Of a stretch of DNA of 16,289 nucleotides, positions 6,626 to 13,137 are shown piece by piece. Where the stretch lies: positions 1 to 16,289 of the forward strand of contig JAAZFD010000253.1 of assembly GCA_012511925.1 (NCBI GenBank), given 5' to 3'. How positions within the stretch are numbered: the first letter of the stretch is position 1; every line of letters begins with the position of its first letter. A model generated the notes under the pieces. That model was not told the DNA's origin, searched no databases, and saw nothing but the letters and a program-made list of their open reading frames with translations. The position numbers were made by a program, and so were the translations under genes. The DNA comes from Clostridiales bacterium (GTDB lineage: Bacteria; Bacillota; Clostridia; Christensenellales; CAG-138).

Positions 6626-7855
6626 ATGAAAAAAAATGTTTATGATGTACTAACAGAGCGTGGCATATTAAAACAAGCGTCTCACCCTGAAGAAATCAAA
6701 GAGCTTCTGGAAAAAGAGTCTGTTACGTTCTACATAGGGTTCGACCCGACAGCCGACAGCCTGCACATAGGGCATTACGTGCCGTTGGTGGTTATGGCGC
6801 ACATGCAGCATGCTGGGCATAAGCCCATAGCGTTATTGGGCGGAGGAACTGCCATGATTGGCGACCCCTCGGGCAAGTCGGATATGCGCAGAATGTTGAC
6901 AACACAAGAGTTAGACCAAAACGCTGCAAACTTCAAGGCACAGATGAGCAGAATTCTTGATTTTTCCGATGATAAAGCCATTCTCGTGAACAATGGCGAT
7001 TGGATTAGGAGCTTGAATTTCCTTGATTTTATGCGTGATATTGGTGTGCATTTTTCCGTAAACCACATGCTTGCTGCAGAATGCTACAAGCAAAGGCTTG
7101 AGGGCGGTCTGTCTTTCTTTGAGATGAGCTATATGCTTATGCAAAGCTACGACTTTTTAGAGCTGAACCGCAAATACAACTGCACAATCCAGGTGGGCGG
7201 CGACGACCAATGGTCTAATATGCTTGGCGGCATGGATTTGATTCGAAAAAAAGAGCGCAAGAATGCTTATTGCTTCACTACTGCACTTTTAACAACAAAA
7301 GAGGGCAAAAAGATGGGCAAGACAGAAAAGGGTGCACTATGGCTTGACAAGAATAAATGCCCTGTGTTTGATTTCTATCAATACTGGCGAAATGTTGACG
7401 ATGCAGACGTGAAAATGTGCTTGTCTATGCTTACATTCTTGCCTATGGAGCAAATAAACGAGCTTTGCAGCGTTACGGGTTCGGCACTAAACGAAGCAAA
7501 AAGCGTGTTGGCGTTCACATTAACAGAGCAGGTGCATGGAACAGAGGAAGCACAAAAGGCACAGGAAGCTGCAAGGGCACTGTTCTCAGGCGGTGGCGAT
7601 ATATCCAATATGCCGACTTTGAGTTTGACGGATTCCGACATCGACGAAACCGGCTTGCGTGTTGTAGATTTGCTTTGCATGGGTAAACTGTGCAAGAGTA
7701 AGTCGGATGCTCGCCGCATGATTGAGGACGGCGCAGTTAGCGTTGACGATGTTAAGGTAGAGTCGGTAACAGAAACGATTGCTGAGAGCAAGCTAAGCGA
7801 TGGAGTTATTATAAAAAAAGGCAAAAAGGGTTTTGTCAGAGTATTAAAAGGTTGA
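6626..7855 (+). CDS. tyrS: Tyrosyl-tRNA synthetase
   Basis: This 409-aa cytoplasmic class I synthetase charges tRNA-Tyr with tyrosine using ATP. The Rossmann catalytic domain shows YIGFDPTADSLHIGH (36-50, HIGH 47-50), the tyrosine-pocket segment SYMLMQSYDF (168-177), GGDDQW (191-196) and a KMSKS equivalent KMGKT (229-233). An anticodon-binding helical part follows. The C-terminal S4 RNA-binding domain begins at about 344. Length and domain order are those of bacterial TyrS. The ribosome binding site is weak (GAGTGA), but no better start exists. The gene is monocistronic, bounded by a promoter and a terminator. Confidence 0.98.
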   Translation: MKKNVYDVLTERGILKQASHPEEIKELLEKESVTFYIGFDPTADSLHIGHYVPLVVMAHMQHAGHKPIALLGGGTAMIGDPSGKSDMRRMLTTQELDQNAANFKAQMSRILDFSDDKAILVNNGDWIRSLNFLDFMRDIGVHFSVNHMLAAECYKQRLEGGLSFFEMSYMLMQSYDFLELNRKYNCTIQVGGDDQWSNMLGGMDLIRKKERKNAYCFTTALLTTKEGKKMGKTEKGALWLDKNKCPVFDFYQYWRNVDDADVKMCLSMLTFLPMEQINELCSVTGSALNEAKSVLAFTLTEQVHGTEEAQKAQEAARALFSGGGDISNMPTLSLTDSDIDETGLRVVDLLCMGKLCKSKSDARRMIEDGAVSVDDVKVESVTETIAESKLSDGVIIKKGKKGFVRVLKG

Positions 7856-7859
7856 AAAT

Positions 7860-7885
7860 AAAAAGGGCGGAAACGCCTTTTTTTT
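7860..7885 (+). terminator. Rho-independent terminator of tyrS
   Basis: AAAAAGGGCG and CGCCTTTTTT pair around a GAAA tetraloop (one G-U pair), ending in a run of T, directly after the tyrS stop codon. Confidence 0.9.
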
Positions 7886-7894
7886 ACACAGTAA

Positions 7895-7923
7895 TTGACA
7901 AGCTTCTCTATATCATTTATTAT
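7895..7923 (+). promoter_or_regulatory. Promoter of the HEPN/DUF4145-like gene
   Basis: A perfect TTGACA (7895-7900) is followed after 17 bp by TATTAT (7918-7923), 52 bp before ATG 7976. Confidence 0.75.
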
Positions 7924-7975
7924 GTGTTTACGGTATTATCCAAATCTTTGGTAGAGGCAAATTAAGTGAGGAAAA

Positions 7976-8908
7976 ATGGCACGTAAAAAGATAGAAACCA
8001 TTATAGATGAAAAAATTGCACCTTATCGTCTTAACGAGAGTGGCAAGGCACAATTGGCACAAATCATTAGAAAGTATGAATATGAGTTATTGTTAGAATG
8101 CATTGATATTGGAGTTAAACAATACTTTCGATATGACGAAAAAGGGGTATTATCTAGAGAATCAGTTTGCGAATTTGTTGACAAACTTGCAGGTATAGCT
8201 TATAACAGATCGCAAAGCCCTATCGATCAAGAAGTAGCACATATTAAGCACAAATGCAAAAATTCTTATTCATATTGGGATGATTGCAAAGCGAATGATC
8301 TTCTTACAAGATACATATTAGGTTTGAGGGAATTGGGTTGGACAGATAATGGGATTTTGAAAGATTTGCAGACCGAAATAAATAGGATTTGTAAACTGTC
8401 CCGAAGTTGGTCGCAATGGACAAATACCTTGGAAAGCTGGATTGAGGAAATAAACGATATGAGAGATAAAGACAGTATCAGCATTGAGCAAGACGGTACG
8501 ATTCTTCCAACTGCGATTTTTGAAAATCTCTCTCCTAATTTTCAATCTCTATGCAAACAGATCAATGCCAGTTACGAAAATAATCTATTTGATTGCACAG
8601 CAGTAATGATGCGACGGTTATTAGAAGGATTGCTAGTGCTCTCTTATCAAAAATTCCAAGTAGACGACGAAATCACTGAAAATAATGGACGGTACTCATC
8701 ACTTGACAAAATACTGAAAAATGCGGAGCAAAATGACACATTAACTCTGTCTGCGAACACGCGTAAGGATATGGCGCTATTCAAGGATCTCGGAAACTAT
8801 TCTGCCCATAAGATTTGGTATAATTCAACTCAACAGGATATTAAGCCGCATATACTAAAATATAGGGTTATAATTGAAGAATTATTGTACAAAGCCGGTT
8901 TGAAGTAA
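7976..8908 (+). CDS. Hypothetical protein with DUF4145/HEPN-like C-terminal domain
   Basis: The 310-aa product is mostly helical, with no signal peptide or membrane segment. Residues 1-170 are not recognised. The C-terminal part (about 185-305) resembles DUF4145-type HEPN relatives: PNFQSLCKQINASYENNLFD leads into a helix MMRRLLEGLL (211-220), followed later by LGNYSAHK (272-279), which matches the family's G-N-x-x-A-H motif. HEPN-superfamily proteins are often RNases or partners of nucleic-acid enzymes in defence and toxin systems, but many DUF4145 proteins have no assigned role. The classic RNase Rx4-6H motif is not obvious here. The start has ribosome binding site GAGG 5 nt upstream. It has its own strong promoter and converges with the GNAT gene after 7 bp. 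Domain call moderate, function unknown. Confidence 0.7.
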   Translation: MARKKIETIIDEKIAPYRLNESGKAQLAQIIRKYEYELLLECIDIGVKQYFRYDEKGVLSRESVCEFVDKLAGIAYNRSQSPIDQEVAHIKHKCKNSYSYWDDCKANDLLTRYILGLRELGWTDNGILKDLQTEINRICKLSRSWSQWTNTLESWIEEINDMRDKDSISIEQDGTILPTAIFENLSPNFQSLCKQINASYENNLFDCTAVMMRRLLEGLLVLSYQKFQVDDEITENNGRYSSLDKILKNAEQNDTLTLSANTRKDMALFKDLGNYSAHKIWYNSTQQDIKPHILKYRVIIEELLYKAGLK

Positions 8909-8915
8909 GCTCTTT

Positions 8916-9359
8916 TTAAAGGATAAACCGAAAAACACATTTTCGTTTATCACCTTCCAAATACATTTCATTGTGCGGCGGCAGGTCGAATATGCCCTCT
9001 AATTCACCGCCTGCAAATTCACAGGTTTTGCGTGAAGCGAAGTTATCGTGGTCACAGGCTATATACACGTAACCCATATCATGCTTTTTTGCGAGCGTAA
9101 ACAGCAACAAACAGGCTTTCCCAGCAAAATGATGCCCCCGATAAGCCTCATAAACCGTGTAGCCAATATTCCCACCATAGAAAGTGCCCTCGGTATGCCC
9201 AATTCTAAGGTCGCAAAAGCCACCTTCCACATCATCGGATTTACGGTAAATCTTGAAATGGTAGGCTGGAACCCAGTTGCGTTGTGGAATAGCATCTGCT
9301 GTTCTGTGCAGCTTGAGTATTATTTCAGAATCAAATAGATTGCTTGTGTCTTGAAACAT
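8916..9359 (-). CDS. GNAT family N-acetyltransferase
   Basis: This 147-aa protein is predicted to transfer acetyl from acetyl-CoA to an amine, probably of a small molecule or a protein N-terminus. The GNAT core is clear. Motif A is NIGYTVYEAYRGHHFAGKA (64-82), whose RGHHFAGKA part is the pyrophosphate-binding loop. Motif B is CDHDNFASRKTCEF (102-115). Substrate cannot be told. The start ATG 9359 has GGAGT 5 nt upstream. It follows the zinc-ribbon gene on the same strand but has its own promoter, whose -35 overlaps that gene's stop codon. It ends 7 bp from the convergent gene, with no terminator hairpin between them. Confidence 0.9.
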   Translation of the reverse strand: MFQDTSNLFDSEIILKLHRTADAIPQRNWVPAYHFKIYRKSDDVEGGFCDLRIGHTEGTFYGGNIGYTVYEAYRGHHFAGKACLLLFTLAKKHDMGYVYIACDHDNFASRKTCEFAGGELEGIFDLPPHNEMYLEGDKRKCVFRFIL

Positions 9360-9431
9360 TTTACACTCCTATAATGCAACTCGCAAAAGAAGGCTTGCCT
9401 CCAGTTGCGAGCTGTTAAAATCTCCTAATAC

Positions 9432-9459
9432 ACTATAAGCCGTAGCATTTGCGAATCAA
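9432..9459 (-). promoter_or_regulatory. Promoter of the GNAT gene, with a hairpin-bearing leader
   Basis: On the minus strand TTGATT (9454-9459) is followed after 16 bp by TATAGT (9432-9437). The -35 box overlaps the stop codon of the upstream gene. The resulting leader of about 70 nt carries CTCGCAA/TTGCGAG arms (7 bp) enclosing an AGG/CCT core between 9379 and 9411, which may affect translation. Confidence 0.5.
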
Positions 9460-9842
9460 TAGGGAAGGAATTGGAACATGTTTGAGAACAAAGCTGCTGC
9501 TAAAATTGAGTAAAGGATTGACACTACAACTCCTACACCGATTCCCCATAGTGCGCCTTTCAATGCACTTTTAGCTTTTAGAGGGGTTTTATCCTTTTCA
9601 ACAAAGTACAAAATCAAACCAACAAGTGGGATAAAGAAGCCTAAAACGGCATAGCCTGTGCTTGGTGCATCGTTGTAGCCTTGATTGTAGTTTGGGTTGT
9701 AATCTTGATTATTGCCTTGGTTGTAGTTTGGGTTGTAGTTTTGGTTAGGATTCCCTGGATTTTGATTAACCGAAAATCCGCATTGGGCACAAGCGAAATC
9801 TATATCGTGCATTTGTGCTCGGCATATTGTACAATATCTCAT
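9456..9842 (-). CDS. Zinc-ribbon protein with Asn/Tyr-rich linker and two membrane helices
   Basis: The 128-aa protein has three parts. An N-terminal zinc ribbon has CxxC pairs at C4/C7 and C18/C21. A low-complexity Asn/Tyr/Pro/Gln linker (about 26-58) carries the repeated unit DYNPNYNQG or a close variant. The C-terminus has two membrane helices (about 63-81 and 97-119) joined by a short basic loop, VEKDKTPLKAKSALKG. Such zinc-ribbon membrane proteins are common in Firmicutes and mostly uncharacterised. The ribbon probably faces the cytoplasm. ATG 9842 has a near-perfect AAGGAGG ribosome binding site. It is not obviously in an operon, since the next gene has its own promoter. Confidence 0.85.
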   Translation of the reverse strand: MRYCTICRAQMHDIDFACAQCGFSVNQNPGNPNQNYNPNYNQGNNQDYNPNYNQGYNDAPSTGYAVLGFFIPLVGLILYFVEKDKTPLKAKSALKGALWGIGVGVVVSILYSILAAALFSNMFQFLPY

Positions 9843-9870
9843 AAATGTCCTCCTTAAGTTTATTTAAGAT

Positions 9871-9899
9871 AGGTTACTACTTATATATAGAATTGTCAA
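9871..9899 (-). promoter_or_regulatory. Possible promoter of the zinc-ribbon membrane protein gene
   Basis: On the minus strand a perfect TTGACA (9894-9899) is followed after 17 bp by a poor -10 box, TAACCT (9871-9876). The position, about 30 bp before ATG 9842, is right, but the -10 match is weak. Confidence 0.35.
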
Positions 9900-9956
9900 G
9901 TAATGATTTGATTTTGAGTAGTATTTTGCGTTGACTTTCTGAAAGTTAAACAATTC

Positions 9957-10211
9957 TCAGAAAATTGCAACTACGATTTCCATCACACCCATAATCGCAG
10001 CAAGAATTCCCCCAATAAAAACTAACGTCTTTCTCTCTTTGTTATTGGTTGTGCTTTTTTCTTGAAAAAAGAAAAATACCATAATCAATGAAATACATAT
10101 CAGCGATAGCCCAGGAATATAAATGTTCTTTATTAAATGTAACAAAGAGGTAACGATAACCACTCCAGCGAGTCCTCTAATTATCATTAGATAAAGTTTA
10201 TGATTTTTCAT
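9957..10211 (-). CDS. Small integral membrane protein, 84 aa
   Basis: I do not recognise a family. The product starts MKNHKLYLMIIRG and has three hydrophobic segments at about 8-27, 31-50 and 63-83. A polar, charged stretch QEKSTTNNKERK separates the last two. The ATG at 10211 was chosen because GAGGTG lies 6 nt upstream; a GTG at 10220 lies within that ribosome binding site and is unlikely. A well-formed promoter lies 34 bp upstream, so the gene is probably expressed. It may be a small envelope or stress protein; no function can be assigned. Confidence 0.75.
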   Translation of the reverse strand: MKNHKLYLMIIRGLAGVVIVTSLLHLIKNIYIPGLSLICISLIMVFFFFQEKSTTNNKERKTLVFIGGILAAIMGVMEIVVAIF

Positions 10212-10244
10212 ACAACGCACCTCAAATATATTGCTTACACGCTA

Positions 10245-10273
10245 ATTATATCATACATTTCTTTCCATTTCAA
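10245..10273 (-). promoter_or_regulatory. Promoter of the small membrane protein gene
   Basis: On the minus strand TTGAAA (10268-10273) is followed after 17 bp by a perfect TATAAT (10245-10250) with an extended -10 TG one base upstream. Confidence 0.8.
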
Positions 10274-10313
10274 TGTTTGGGTAAAGAGGTAACGAAAAAG
10301 AATGTTTTCGCAA

Positions 10314-10547
10314 TTACAAACTTTCAGCATGCCGCTCTCCCATTCTGAACCAATTCAGATTTCCATAAAAGTCATTAACAAGGAACGCCATAAAGCACAC
10401 AACAACGGACAAATATGAAACATCTTCAACCATCGCCAACACCCACAAAATAATAAGTACAGTGTCATTTGCAGCATAGCCAATAGCGTAATAAGGGCTT
10501 CTTCTGAAAGTAAGATACACCGCAACAAAACTTGTTGTACAGAATTT
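10314..10547 (-). pseudogene. pnuC: 3' remnant of a PnuC-type nicotinamide riboside/mononucleotide transporter gene
   Basis: The frame open from 10547 to 10314 encodes TTSFVAVYLTFRRSPYYAIG followed by YAANDTVLIILWVLA, VCFMAFLVNDFYGNLNWFRM and a polar tail. From memory, this matches the C-terminal membrane helices of clostridial PnuC transporters, which normally have over 200 residues. Upstream the frame meets TAA at 10548-10550, and no start codon with a ribosome binding site or N-terminal helices was found in 10550-10652. A GTG at 10520 lies within a conserved segment and lacks a ribosome binding site. The gene appears truncated at its 5' end, probably by deletion, leaving about 75 codons. 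Identification is from motif memory, not a search. Confidence 0.7.
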
Positions 10548-10652
10548 TTATCGTGTTGAAGGAACGGTATATTGATACAATGAACGATATTGAGAATTTA
10601 TTGCATCTCTAATAACCAGTTGTTATGTGCTTCCCTTGCTCAAGTTCTATTA

Positions 10653-10994
10653 CTAAGGTAGTTTTACCTTGTTGGCTCTAATGTCCTTTAAAAACTCCCG
10701 TGCGTTTGTTTTTGTTTCTGGTTCTATTTTTTTGTCATTTCCGTTGATCACATATTCCAAAGCCTCAATAACTTTACGATTTTCGACGATGGACATCACA
10801 GCATAACACTTAGTTCTTATGGACTCAAAAGTGTTCCCGCCGTCGTACTCTTGATACATGTACTCGATAAACTTTGCCTTCTCTACAGGGTCATCGCAGT
10901 ATCTGTCGTAATGTTCGACAAACTCACTCATAAATGAACCAACGTACCAAGCACTTGCGGTTTTGATTTTTCTAAGTAGTTCAGCGTATGTCAT
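10653..10994 (-). CDS. Hypothetical protein, 113 aa
   Basis: No family is recognised. The product begins MTYAELLRKIKTASAWYVG, is helical and soluble-looking, with no membrane segment, and contains EHYDRYCDDPVEKAKFIEYM (about 28-47). It ends in a basic tail, REFLKDIRANKVKLP. The start at 10994 was chosen over the longer ATG 11048 for two reasons. GAGGGG lies 9 nt upstream of 10994. An extended -10 promoter (11026-11034) lies inside the longer frame. It stands alone between the pnuC remnant and tRNA-Trp. It looks like an accessory gene of unknown role. Confidence 0.75.
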   Translation of the reverse strand: MTYAELLRKIKTASAWYVGSFMSEFVEHYDRYCDDPVEKAKFIEYMYQEYDGGNTFESIRTKCYAVMSIVENRKVIEALEYVINGNDKKIEPETKTNAREFLKDIRANKVKLP

Positions 10995-11025
10995 TTTGAC
11001 TAACCCCTCTCTTTTTGTTGAGTTC

Positions 11026-11034
11026 ATTATATCA
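11026..11034 (-). promoter_or_regulatory. Extended -10 promoter of the 113-aa gene
   Basis: The minus strand reads TGATATAAT (11034-11026), a perfect extended -10 element, 31 bp before ATG 10994. No good -35 box lies at the expected distance. Confidence 0.55.
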
Positions 11035-11153
11035 CGTTTTTTCTGCAAACCCGATTATTATGGCTTGTTCCTATAAGATCATAGACGGCTGCAAAATAAA
11101 ATCCAAAAGCTAAAATAATAATCTCGTCTAATGAATGATGAAGAATACAACAT

Positions 11154-11181
11154 AAAAATCCCAGAATACTCTGGGATTTTT
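11154..11181 (-). terminator. Terminator downstream of tRNA-Trp
   Basis: AAAAATCCCAGA (11154-11165) pairs perfectly with TCTGGGATTTTT (11170-11181) around a 4-nt loop. It begins 4 bp after the tRNA 3' end on the minus strand and ends in T-rich sequence. By symmetry it could act in both directions. Confidence 0.85.
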
Positions 11182-11185
11182 GTTT

Positions 11186-11259
11186 TGGCAGGGGCAGAAG
11201 GACTCGAACCCTCAAGAACGGTTTTGGAGACCGCTATGTTACCATTACATCATGCCCCT
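11186..11259 (-). tRNA. tRNA-Trp(CCA)
   Basis: This is a complete 74-nt tRNA with encoded CCA. The acceptor is AGGGGCA/TGCCCCT, the D arm ATGT/ACAT with an AATGGTA loop, and the anticodon stem GCGGT/ACCGT around CTCCAAA, giving anticodon CCA for tryptophan. The T arm GAGGG/TCCTT-type stem surrounds TTCGAGT. It is a single transcription unit with its own promoter and terminator. Confidence 0.96.
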
Positions 11260-11272
11260 AAGACGCTTGAAT

Positions 11273-11302
11273 ACTATAACACATATTATTAAATTGTGTC
11301 AA
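11273..11302 (-). promoter_or_regulatory. Promoter of tRNA-Trp
   Basis: On the minus strand a perfect TTGACA (11297-11302) is followed after 18 bp by TATAGT (11273-11278), with an extended -10 TG. The -10 box is 13 bp before the tRNA 5' end. Confidence 0.85.
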
Positions 11303-11305
11303 GTG

Positions 11306-11363
11306 GAAAATGGGTGTTAGTCTTCTTTTATTTGAAAAATATCCAAGTTCATTACCCATTTTC
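11306..11363. repeat. 10-bp perfect inverted repeat between the operon end and tRNA-Trp
   Basis: GAAAATGGGT (11306-11315) and ACCCATTTTC (11354-11363) are exact reverse complements, separated by 38 bp. They lie between the 3' end of the four-gene cluster and the tRNA-Trp promoter. They may form a long hairpin at the end of the operon mRNA, but there is no T-run and the loop is large, so it is a poor canonical terminator. Confidence 0.45.
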
Positions 11364-11371
11364 GAAACAGC

Positions 11372-11869
11372 TTAACAAGGTATAACAGATACAGTTCCGT
11401 TTGAGCTTATAGCTCTACAGCAATCAATATACACTTCGATAAAATCATAACCTCCACGCATAGCAATGCTACGAGCCTTTTCTAATCCCCCAGGAAGGGT
11501 TTGCCCCGACTTGTAGTGTTCGATAATTTCGCCAGTAATATCTAATGTATGAACTTCATAAGGTGCGCCGAGATAGCATACATCAACAATACCCAAAAGA
11601 ATGCTTTCAATTTCTACTTCGGGGAACTCGCTTCTTATCATTTTTATGATTTCCTCTACAACGCTACGATTTCTCACATGCCCGCCTGCATCCAGTTTAC
11701 TCATGGCATCCATATATCGTTTAGAACGAGGTTTTCTTAACAACTTATCTAACTTCAACTTTTCGTCTTGACTTAACTGCTTACTCGTGTTCGTGCTTTG
11801 ACGTGGGTTGAGCGTAACCTTAGTATTATTCTTGCTATTGTTGCCTTGAATAAGTATTTGTCTTGCCAT
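11372..11869 (-). CDS. Hypothetical protein, 165 aa, last gene of the HExxH/HD cluster
   Basis: I do not recognise the family. Residues 1-35 (MARQILIQGNNSKNNTKVTL onward) are polar, Asn/Ser/Thr/Lys-rich and probably flexible. Residues 36-80 are basic and helical. The C-terminal block (about 83-163) looks like a compact conserved domain, with YLGAPYEVHTLDITGEIIEHY (99-119), LPGGLEKARSIAMRGGYDF (125-143) and IEVYIDCCRAISSNGTVSVI (144-163). The start is ATG 11869, with GGAGG 5 nt upstream; TTG 11881 overlaps that ribosome binding site. It lies 61 bp after the zinc-ribbon gene on the same strand, with no terminator between them, so it is probably in the same transcript. The flexible N-terminus plus small domain suggests a secreted, cargo or accessory protein. 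That is speculation. Confidence 0.75.
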   Translation of the reverse strand: MARQILIQGNNSKNNTKVTLNPRQSTNTSKQLSQDEKLKLDKLLRKPRSKRYMDAMSKLDAGGHVRNRSVVEEIIKMIRSEFPEVEIESILLGIVDVCYLGAPYEVHTLDITGEIIEHYKSGQTLPGGLEKARSIAMRGGYDFIEVYIDCCRAISSNGTVSVIPC

Positions 11870-11930
11870 TTTTCCCTCCAATTGTTTTATTATTTATTTT
11901 TAACTATGCACATCATGCAAAAGTTAATTG

Positions 11931-12425
11931 CTAAAGCCTGTTGCCACAGTTATCACAAAAAAATGCTCCTGTATCCACTTCAACTCCACAGATATGGCAT
12001 ACCAGCGTTTTTCTTTGGCTATTCATATCCGCTTGTTCAGCTAACTCTCCCAAATGCGCTTCACAAGCTTCTATTTTGAAGCAAATAATCTCGAAATCAA
12101 GCTGCGATACCGATACCTGTTCTTTTAAGTTTTTTAGCCCATTTAGTGTTGCCAAGGTGTCTTCGGCGGAAAGTAACGAAATATCTTCCATTATTCTTGC
12201 GGTCGTCATAAAATCTAACAATGGCGTTTCTTCGAACTCATTTTGTTCATCAGTTATAAAATCGCTTTCTTCCGGTTCGAAACTTGAATAACTTACAACT
12301 CTGTTTGCTTGCTCAATAATCAGCATCTCTCTATACTCGTCAATAAAAACCCGAAAATCATAGAGCAGTTTCTCGATTTCAGTATCGGATAATTTTGAAA
12401 TAAAATCTTTGAACTTTGCTTTCAT
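11931..12425 (-). CDS. Helical protein with C-terminal zinc ribbon, 164 aa
   Basis: Residues 1-55 are helical (MKAKFKDFISKLSDTEIEKL onward). An acidic stretch follows (about 52-68, EPEESDFITDEQNEFEE), then a helical segment (70-135). The C-terminus is a textbook zinc ribbon, CHICGVEVDTGAFFCDNCG, with ligands C143, C146, C157 and C160. No membrane segment or enzyme motif is seen. It may be an adaptor that binds protein or nucleic acid through the ribbon. ATG 12425 lies 2 bp after the stop codon of the 232-aa gene, and its AAGGA ribosome binding site is inside that gene's last codons, so translation is coupled. The specific function is unknown. Confidence 0.8.
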   Translation of the reverse strand: MKAKFKDFISKLSDTEIEKLLYDFRVFIDEYREMLIIEQANRVVSYSSFEPEESDFITDEQNEFEETPLLDFMTTARIMEDISLLSAEDTLATLNGLKNLKEQVSVSQLDFEIICFKIEACEAHLGELAEQADMNSQRKTLVCHICGVEVDTGAFFCDNCGNRL

Positions 12426-12427
12426 TG

Positions 12428-13126
12428 TTACTTCCTTGGCAGTCCATTGCTTAGTGCTTCAAGGGCCTCTTGCGGTTTCTCTCTCAGGTAAATGAGAAAA
12501 TTGAATGCCCCTATCGGTGAAAGGTAGGTTGTTGAGGTAAGATGCTTTGCTGTGATACCCTCAACCATGATTGGAAAAAAGTCCTTAAACCTTTTATTCT
12601 TTAAGAAAAAGTAAAACTCGTTTAGAATATCTGTATGAATAAGTAGCTCATTATACGCCTCTAAGGCATTTGCATCAGACATCTCCCTGTCTTGTACGCA
12701 ATACTCAATAATCATATTTTTACGCTTATCTTCTTCAAGAAACATAAGCGCATCGAATAACGCATTGAACCACTTTGGCAACAGGTAATCATCTATGCAA
12801 CCATAGCAGCCCAAAACTTTTGCATCGTAATCAGACTTCTGCCTATCCAACCATTGTTTGAAGCCTTCCATTGATTCGTTTGAAATTCTTTCGTCAGTTT
12901 CATAAGCAGAAACGAGTTCTTGCGAAACAAACCACGCAAAGGTATTAGACTCTCGGCTTTTTGCCAACTCAAAGAGTTTTCTGTACACTTCATCGTATTT
13001 TGCCGTTCCTTTTAGCTTATCAAGTAAATACGCGATTGCAGCATGTTCGTGGGGGTCCCACATATTGAACTCCTCGATTTCCCACAACTCATTTATCAGG
13101 TTGATATAATCTCCGCCTAAACCCAT
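12428..13126 (-). CDS. Hypothetical helical protein, 232 aa, directly after the HExxH/HD protein
   Basis: I do not recognise a family. The protein is acidic, soluble and predominantly helical, rich in aromatic residues (WEIEEFNMWDPHEHAAIAYL near the N-terminus). It has a short Cys pair in LGCYGCIDDYLLPKWF (about 104-119) and HEAT- or TPR-like helical character, without a clear repeat. There is no signal peptide or membrane helix. Its ribosome binding site AGGAGAGG overlaps the stop codon of the upstream giant gene, and ATG 13126 is only 11 bp from that stop, so the two are almost certainly co-expressed. A gene in this position after a putative toxin is often an immunity protein, which is a testable guess rather than a call. 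Confidence 0.8.
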   Translation of the reverse strand: MGLGGDYINLINELWEIEEFNMWDPHEHAAIAYLLDKLKGTAKYDEVYRKLFELAKSRESNTFAWFVSQELVSAYETDERISNESMEGFKQWLDRQKSDYDAKVLGCYGCIDDYLLPKWFNALFDALMFLEEDKRKNMIIEYCVQDREMSDANALEAYNELLIHTDILNEFYFFLKNKRFKDFFPIMVEGITAKHLTSTTYLSPIGAFNFLIYLREKPQEALEALSNGLPRK

Positions 13127-13137
13127 TTTCCTCTCCT

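Noticed and set aside
7378..7824. 148-codon minus-strand frame opposite tyrS
   Set aside because: Antisense shadow of the TyrRS C-terminal region, with a Ser/Thr-rich product and no ribosome binding site.
11027..11215. 62-codon minus-strand frame overlapping the tRNA-Trp 3' end
   Set aside because: Its first codons lie inside the tRNA gene and the terminator hairpin, and no ribosome binding site is present.
11186..11259. tRNA-Trp as an attachment site for an integrated element carrying the four-gene operon
   Set aside because: The operon lies on the 5' side of the tRNA, whereas elements usually integrate at the 3' end. No integrase and no duplicated tRNA 3' segment were seen in the window.
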